From JBBIQS01 sp037442205 (lineage in GTDB: Bacteria > Myxococcota > Myxococcia > Myxococcales > UBA5297), in the NCBI GenBank assembly GCA_037442205.1, contig JBBIQS010000100.1:1-27278 (forward strand): DNA of 27,278 nucleotides, written 5' to 3'. This document shows positions 23,009 through 27,278 of the stretch, one piece after another (positions within the stretch are counted from its first letter, which is position 1; every line of letters starts with the position of its first letter). The notes below the pieces were generated by a model. The model was not told the origin of the DNA. It was given only the letters and a program-made list of their open reading frames with translations, and did no database searches. The translations under genes and the position numbers were made by a program.

Positions 23009-23860
23009 ATGTCCGTCTTTGCGCTGCTGTCGCTGCTGCTGACCGCCGGAGCGGTCTTCTTCTTCGCGCTGGTGATGTTCGGGGTGCTCAACAAGGCCCT
23101 CGAACAGTACCAGGAGCGCTACGTCACCAAGAGCATGTCCGACCTGTCGGACATGTTCCTGTTCATCGACGCCCGGCAGATGATCGTCCTCAACATCTGC
23201 ATGCTGTTCCTGTTCGCCATCCTCGGGTACCTGATGTTCAACCCGGTGCTGGCGGTGCTGTCGGCGGGCGTGGGTTTCTTCTTCCCGATGATGATGGTGA
23301 AGTTCTACCGGAAGCGGCGGGTCAAGAAGTTCAACGTCCAGCTGGTGGACGCGCTGCAGGCCATGTCCAACGCCTTCAAGGCCGGCCTGACCTTCCCCCA
23401 GGCCATCGAGCACATCGCCAAGGAGTCGCAGCCGCCGCTGAACCAGGAGTTCGGGCTGTTCGTCAAGGAGATCAAGCTCGGCGTGCCGCTGGACGAAGCG
23501 CTGATCAACATGGGCAAGCGGGTCGGCAGCGACGACCTGGACCTGATGGTGGTCTCCACCAACATCGCCCGCCAGCTGGGCGGCAACATGGCGGAGATGT
23601 TCGAGACCCTCTCCGCCACCATCCGCGAGCGCTTCCGGCTGGAAGGGAAGATCGACGCCATCACCAGCCAGGGCCGGATGCAGGGATGGGTCGTGGCCGC
23701 AATGCCGGTGGTGCTGGGCTTCGTCCTCAACTACATGCGCCCCGACCTGATGGAGCCGATGCTCGACCACATGTTCGGCTACATCCTCATCGCCATGATC
23801 GCCATCATGGAGGTGCTGGGCATCATCATCATCCAGAAGATCGTGTCCATCGACGTCTGA
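23009..23860 (+). CDS. tadB: Tad pilus inner-membrane platform protein TadB
   Basis: A 283-aa membrane protein with a T2SSF domain (about 105-250). Helices lie at 3-25, 55-78 and 80-95, and two at 225-275. The T2SSF signature is visible in LVDALQAMSNAFKAGLTFPQAIEHI and in the later GNMAEMFETLSATIRER. Domain placement between two N-terminal and two C-terminal helices is that of TadB. The ATG has AGGA upstream. It is paired with tadC 34 bp downstream; together they form the inner-membrane platform of a Tad pilus. Confidence 0.92.
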   Translation: MSVFALLSLLLTAGAVFFFALVMFGVLNKALEQYQERYVTKSMSDLSDMFLFIDARQMIVLNICMLFLFAILGYLMFNPVLAVLSAGVGFFFPMMMVKFYRKRRVKKFNVQLVDALQAMSNAFKAGLTFPQAIEHIAKESQPPLNQEFGLFVKEIKLGVPLDEALINMGKRVGSDDLDLMVVSTNIARQLGGNMAEMFETLSATIRERFRLEGKIDAITSQGRMQGWVVAAMPVVLGFVLNYMRPDLMEPMLDHMFGYILIAMIAIMEVLGIIIIQKIVSIDV

Positions 23861-23894
23861 GGCGTCGGGCGCGGCCCCTCTCGAGGAAGCGAAC

Positions 23895-24782
23895 ATGGAT
23901 GGCCTGACTTCGATCCTGATGTTCCTGACCCTGCCGCTGACCGCGGGAGCGGTGTTCATGGGCACGCTGGCTGCCTGGGACCTGTTCCTGGGGCGGCTCT
24001 TGGGCGAGGTGCAGGAGGAGAAGACCACCTTCATGCAGGCGCTGCGCTCGGTGATCCTGCGCCACCTGGGCGTGATCAACCGGCGCTTCATGTGGCCCAG
24101 CTACGAGGCCAACATGCGCCGCCGGCTGATGACTGCCGGCGAGCCCAGCGGCCTCAAGCCCGAGGAAGTGATGGGCCTGCAGGAGATCGGCTTCGTCTTG
24201 GGCTGCTTCTTCGGCCTGATCCTGCTCAACGCCGTCGACGCCACCTTCGCCTACGTGCCGCTGTTCGGGCTGGTGGGCATCTGGTACCCCTACCAGTGGG
24301 TCAGGGATCAGATCACCAAGCGCCACTTCCTGATCACCCGGGCGCTGCCCTACAACCTCGACCTGCTGACGCTGTCGGTCGAGGCGGGCCTGGACTTCAC
24401 CGCCGCCTTGAACAAGGTGGTCGAGAAGGGCCGCGGCGGGCCGCTGCGCGACGAGTTCCAGATCGTCCTCAAGCAGCTGAAGATGGGCAAGACCCGCGAA
24501 GAGGCGCTCAAGGGCCTGATCACCCGGGTCGACCTGGCGGCGCTGACCAGCTTCGTCTCGGCGCTGATCCAGGCCGACCGGATGGGCACCTCGCTGGGCA
24601 AGGTGCTGCGCATCCAGTCCACCCAGCTGCGCATCGAGCGCTCGCAGCGGGCGGAGAAGCTGGCCAACGAGGCGCCGGTGAAGATGCTCTTCCCGCTGAT
24701 CGCCTGCATCTTCCCCACCGTGTTCCTGGTGCTGTTCGGCCCGATCATCTTCGCCTTCACCTACGGCAACACCGGCGGCTAG
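23895..24782 (+). CDS. tadC: Tad pilus inner-membrane platform protein TadC
   Basis: A 295-aa T2SSF-domain protein. Helices occur at about 5-30, 90-110, 113-130 and 265-290. The domain reads YNLDLLTLSVEAGLDFTAALNKV, then TSFVSALIQADRMGTSLGKVL, which is characteristic of TadC. The ATG has GAGGAA upstream. It follows tadB and is followed by a hairpin and an FHA gene. The pair implies a Tad-type apparatus, but the ATPase and pilin are not in the window. Confidence 0.92.
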   Translation: MDGLTSILMFLTLPLTAGAVFMGTLAAWDLFLGRLLGEVQEEKTTFMQALRSVILRHLGVINRRFMWPSYEANMRRRLMTAGEPSGLKPEEVMGLQEIGFVLGCFFGLILLNAVDATFAYVPLFGLVGIWYPYQWVRDQITKRHFLITRALPYNLDLLTLSVEAGLDFTAALNKVVEKGRGGPLRDEFQIVLKQLKMGKTREEALKGLITRVDLAALTSFVSALIQADRMGTSLGKVLRIQSTQLRIERSQRAEKLANEAPVKMLFPLIACIFPTVFLVLFGPIIFAFTYGNTGG

Positions 24783-24804
24783 GCCGGTCGGGGTCCGAGG
24801 GGCC

Positions 24805-24821
24805 GGCGCGGTAGCCGCGCC
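24805..24821 (+). other. Strong hairpin between tadC and the FHA gene
   Basis: GGCGCGG-TAG-CCGCGCC is a perfect 7-bp stem (8 bp with the flanking C-G) with a 3-nt loop. No T-tract follows. It could reduce read-through into the FHA gene or stabilise the upstream mRNA. Confidence 0.4.
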
Positions 24822-24913
24822 GCGTCGGTGTGTGCGAGAATGGCGGGCCGGCGACGGCCCCCGAAGACGAGGGGCCAGCACTCGACCCCAACCCGCCGGA
24901 CTACCAGACGACC

Positions 24914-26374
24914 ATGGGATTCTCGCTGACGATCCAAGAGGGCAAGGAGCCCGGCCGCCAGTACGTGTTCGAGCAGGCGGAGGTGAGCATCGGCCGCACC
25001 GCGGAGAACGACGTGGTGCTGGGCGACCCGGGCGTCTCGCGCAAGCACGCCCTGATCCGCTTCGAAGGCGGGCGCTTCTTCGCCCAGGACCAGGGCTCGG
25101 CCAACGGCACTCAGGTCAACGGCAATCCGCTCGAGGAAGAGTCGGAGTTGCAGTCGGGCGACCTGATCACCCTGGGGCCGGTGGTGATGGCCTTCGAGGT
25201 CAGCGAGGGCAACTCCACCCGCATCCTCGACGTCTCGGCTGGCCTGCCCCCGCCTGCCAAGAAGAAGCCGGCGGCCGCCTCCGAGGAAGGGCGCAAGAAG
25301 ACCATGGCCATCCAGCCGTCGTCGTCGTCCGCCTCGCGGCGGCCGGCGCCGGTGGCCAAGCCCGCCGCTCCGGCCAGCCGCCCCAAGCCGCAGGCCGCGC
25401 CGCTGTCGGCCTCGGAGCGCGCCCGGCTGCAACGCGAGAACCAGGGGCTCAAGGGGAAGATCAACCTCTTCCTGATGGACAAGCCCCCGGCGGTCAAATA
25501 CGGCATCTTCGGCGGCGCCGGGGCGGTGGCGCTGGTGATCGTCGGGCTGGTGATCAATTCGCTGATTCCCAGCGGCCCCAAGATGGCCGCGATGGGCGAT
25601 CAGTCGAAGGTGGTGTGGGACATCACCGACAAGGAGACCCGCTCCAAGGTCTTCGGCTACGGCGTCGACGGAGTCTCGGTGCAGACTCGCGACGAGGCCC
25701 ACTTCAAGTTCGACTACTCCGACGCGTTCCCCACCGTCTACTACGTCCGGTTCGAGGGTGTGGGCATCGACCGCAAGGAGGCGGTGGACATCACCCTCAA
25801 CGGGACCCACATCGGCTTCGTCAACCCGGGGATGGGCGACTACACCAAGGAGCAGCGGCTGCGGCTGCCCAAGAAGTACCTGAGCGCGTCCACCGAGAAC
25901 GAGCTGATCTTCGACGACGTCGCCAACCCGCCGGGCAACGAGCCGTGGGCCATCCGCCGCGTGCGGCTGGAGATCAAGCCGGTGCCCAAGGGCACGCCCG
26001 GCGAGCTGATGCAGACCGCCACCAAGCAGTACGAGCTGGCCGACCAGCGCTGGTCGATGAAGAACGTCGCCGCCCAGAACCGCTACGAGGCCCGCGTCGC
26101 GCTGTTGACCTGCCTGCTGGCGTTGGAGGGCGTCGATCCCAAGCCCGACCTGTACCAGGCGGCCCAGCAGCTGCTGCGCGAGGTCGAGCGCGAGATGGAC
26201 GACATCTGCAACAAGACCCTGCTGGCGGCCAAGAAGGCGGAGATGCACAACGACTTCCGGCTGTCGATGCAGGAGCTGAAGAGCGGCCTGCAGTGGTTCC
26301 CCGGCGACGACCACTCCTGCCGCGACAAGCTGGTGACCAAGATCCTCGACGCCGGCGGCGACCCGAACAAGTAA
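24914..26374 (+). CDS. Transmembrane FHA-domain protein in the Tad cluster
   Basis: A 486-aa protein. Residues 1-100 are a canonical FHA domain with all pThr-binding markers: GR (27-28), S-x-x-H (42-45), NG (64-65). A Pro/Ala linker and short coiled segment (165-185) precede one membrane helix (about 196-217). The rest (220-486) is outside the membrane: a beta-rich domain, then helices that look TPR-like. It probably senses a Thr phosphorylation signal in the cytoplasm and contacts the envelope part of the pilus machine. Start: the FHA fold begins right at ATG 24914. An in-frame GTG at 24830 would add 28 residues; neither has a good Shine-Dalgarno. The FHA-TM-external layout resembles SctD, but the FHA domain here is intact. 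Confidence 0.85.
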   Translation: MGFSLTIQEGKEPGRQYVFEQAEVSIGRTAENDVVLGDPGVSRKHALIRFEGGRFFAQDQGSANGTQVNGNPLEEESELQSGDLITLGPVVMAFEVSEGNSTRILDVSAGLPPPAKKKPAAASEEGRKKTMAIQPSSSSASRRPAPVAKPAAPASRPKPQAAPLSASERARLQRENQGLKGKINLFLMDKPPAVKYGIFGGAGAVALVIVGLVINSLIPSGPKMAAMGDQSKVVWDITDKETRSKVFGYGVDGVSVQTRDEAHFKFDYSDAFPTVYYVRFEGVGIDRKEAVDITLNGTHIGFVNPGMGDYTKEQRLRLPKKYLSASTENELIFDDVANPPGNEPWAIRRVRLEIKPVPKGTPGELMQTATKQYELADQRWSMKNVAAQNRYEARVALLTCLLALEGVDPKPDLYQAAQQLLREVEREMDDICNKTLLAAKKAEMHNDFRLSMQELKSGLQWFPGDDHSCRDKLVTKILDAGGDPNK

Positions 26375-26383
26375 GCGCCCGGT

Positions 26384-26411
26384 GGGCCGGGCCCTCGTGG
26401 GCCGCCGGCCC
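26384..26411 (+). other. GC-rich hairpin between the two FHA genes
   Basis: GGGCCGG pairs with CCGGCCC, and inside it GCCC pairs with GGGC across a 4-nt loop, with a 2-nt bulge. No T-tract follows. It is a possible processing or attenuation element. Confidence 0.35.
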
Positions 26412-26433
26412 CGCATGACCTACGGACCTGCCA

Positions 26434-26973
26434 ATGCCTCCCAAGCCTCCCTCCAAGCCCGCCCCCAAGAGCGCCGACATCGACGCGGTCGCCCCGGAGC
26501 ACGAGGGCGCAACCGTCCTCGACGCCGGCTCCGACACCGCCCCCGAGCACGCCGGGGCCACGGTGGTCTTCGACACCAACACCTCCTCGGTCAAGAAGCC
26601 CGGCGGCAGCGCCAAGCTGGTGGTGACCAAGGGGCCCAAGGCCGGCTCCGAGTTCCCGCTGGGCCCCGGCGAGACCAGCCTCGGCCGGCAGGCCGACAAC
26701 ACCGTGGTCATCCCCGACATCTCGGTGTCGCGCCGGCACACGCGGCTGCGCAAGCAGGGCTCGGGGTGGATCCTGGTCGACCAGGGCTCGGGCAATGGCA
26801 CCCAGCTCAACGGCGAGCGGGTCCAGGGTGAGGCGCCGCTCTCCGACGGCGACCTGTTCTGCATCGGCGACACCGAGATCCGCTTCAGCGCCCCCGCGGC
26901 GGCGGCCCCGGCTCGCAAGACCGGCGCTGCTCCGGCCGCTCCGGCCCGGCGCTCGGCGCCCCCTGCCCGCCCG
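26434..26973 (+). CDS. FHA-domain protein, 3' end unresolved (no stop codon)
   Basis: At least 180 residues: a Pro/Lys-rich start, two similar acidic motifs, each with GATV (26-29 and 41-44, possible phospho-threonines), then an FHA domain (about 60-155) with GR (84-85), SRRH (99-102) and NG (121-122). An Ala/Pro tail follows. It probably reads Thr phosphorylation in the cytoplasm. The frame has no stop and stays open to the window edge, even running into the next pseudopilin. However, coding character moves to another frame at about 26974 (see the GspH fragment), so the given end is where FHA-frame coding stops being supported. A deletion or sequence error may join this gene to the next one. 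The ATG lacks a strong Shine-Dalgarno. Confidence 0.72.
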
Positions 26974-26974
26974 G

Positions 26975-27139
26975 ATGACGGTGGAGGCCGATCCTCCCGC
27001 CGCCCTCACCGTGCGCTTCTCCCCGCAGGGCTGGACCTCGGGCGGCGCCTTCCGCCTCGCCGGCGCCAGCGGCGTCGCCTACCGCATCACCGTCGACCCG
27101 CTCACCGGCCGCGTCACCAGCCGCCGCGAGTCGCGATGA
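26975..27139 (+). pseudogene. GspH-like pseudopilin C-terminal fragment
   Basis: A 54-residue segment in a different frame from the FHA gene. The part ALTVRFSPQGWTSGGAFRL, then YRITVDPLTGRV, matches the C-terminal beta domain of GspH-type pseudopilins. The prepilin leader and helix are missing. GC at third codon position is 51/54 in this frame against 36/54 in the FHA frame (hand count), so this frame is really coding. It ends in an ATGA overlap with the next pseudopilin, as operonic gsp genes do. A deletion or assembly gap has probably removed its 5' part together with the end of the FHA gene. Confidence 0.65.
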
Positions 27140-27278
27140 CCCTCCGCCGGGCGCCGGGCGAATCCGGCTTCACCCTGCTCGAGGTGCTGGTGGCGCTCGC
27201 CATCCTGAGCCTCGCGATCGTCGCCTCGATTCAGGGCTTCGCCCAGGGGCTCCGGCTCCTCAAGCTCGCGGGCGATCA
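27136..27278 (+). CDS. gspI: GspI-like type II secretion pseudopilin, cut by window edge
   Basis: The first 47 residues of a prepilin-type protein. A short basic leader ends with the prepilin peptidase site G-FTLLEV; Glu at mature position 5 is present, followed by the hydrophobic helix LVALAILSLAIVASIQGF. The G-FTLLEVLVALAIL form is most typical of GspI, a minor pseudopilin of the type II secretion pseudopilus. The ATG overlaps the stop of the GspH-like fragment. GspJ or GspK would be expected next, outside the window. Confidence 0.8.
   Translation, partial: MTLRRAPGESGFTLLEVLVALAILSLAIVASIQGFAQGLRLLKLAGD

Noticed and set aside
26434..27278. Single FHA-GspI fusion gene
   Set aside because: The open frame is continuous, but between 26975 and 27135 coding bias and GspH similarity lie in a different frame, so the intervening part is not a real linker.

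Overview
The window is very GC-rich, gene-dense bacterial DNA. The gene content points to a Myxococcota-type (deltaproteobacterial) organism: an RNase E/G with Arg-Glu-Gly repeats, a myxobacterial-type PilZ protein, ATPase-less MshEN proteins, FHA proteins beside Tad genes, and a compact type III secretion (T3SS) locus. This placement is inferred from gene content; no rRNA or tRNA gene was seen.

Layout. Positions 2-4038 (+) hold the 3' part of an RNase E/G gene, a PilZ protein, a YihY/BrkB membrane protein and an IHF/HU-type DNA-bending protein with its own promoter. Positions 4133-13151 (-) hold a T3SS locus read right to left in two transcription units. The distal unit is an unknown 148-aa protein, a SctI-like rod protein, the SctJ lipoprotein and an unknown protein in the SctK position. 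The proximal unit is sctQ, a FliO-like gene, then sctR, sctS, sctT, sctU and sctV. Both units are preceded by the same cis module: two 19-bp palindromes 22 bp apart, a third conserved block, and a sigma54-like -24/-12 element just before the start codon.

Positions 13436-17313 (+) encode two MshEN-domain proteins without an ATPase domain; the second carries a long acidic Ala/Pro region with seven 72-bp repeats. Positions 17320-19712 encode two oligopeptide-type ABC ATPases without permeases and a DUF2085 membrane protein. Positions 19817-21937 encode an ECF sigma factor and its probable zf-HC2 anti-sigma partner, which has a long linker and a TPR-like C-terminus. Positions 22138-27278 encode CpaB, TadB, TadC, a transmembrane FHA protein, a second FHA protein whose frame has no stop codon, a GspH-like C-terminal fragment, and the start of a GspI-like pseudopilin.

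The most interesting part is the T3SS. It has the gene order of a flagellar export gate (fliO-P-Q-R-flhB-flhA) and a FliO-like subunit, but also a SctJ-type lipoprotein and a SctI-type rod protein. ATPase, stator, secretin and recognisable needle genes are absent locally. It appears to be controlled by a shared enhancer-type module, and sctQ has a convincing internal start for a 77-aa FliN-sized product.
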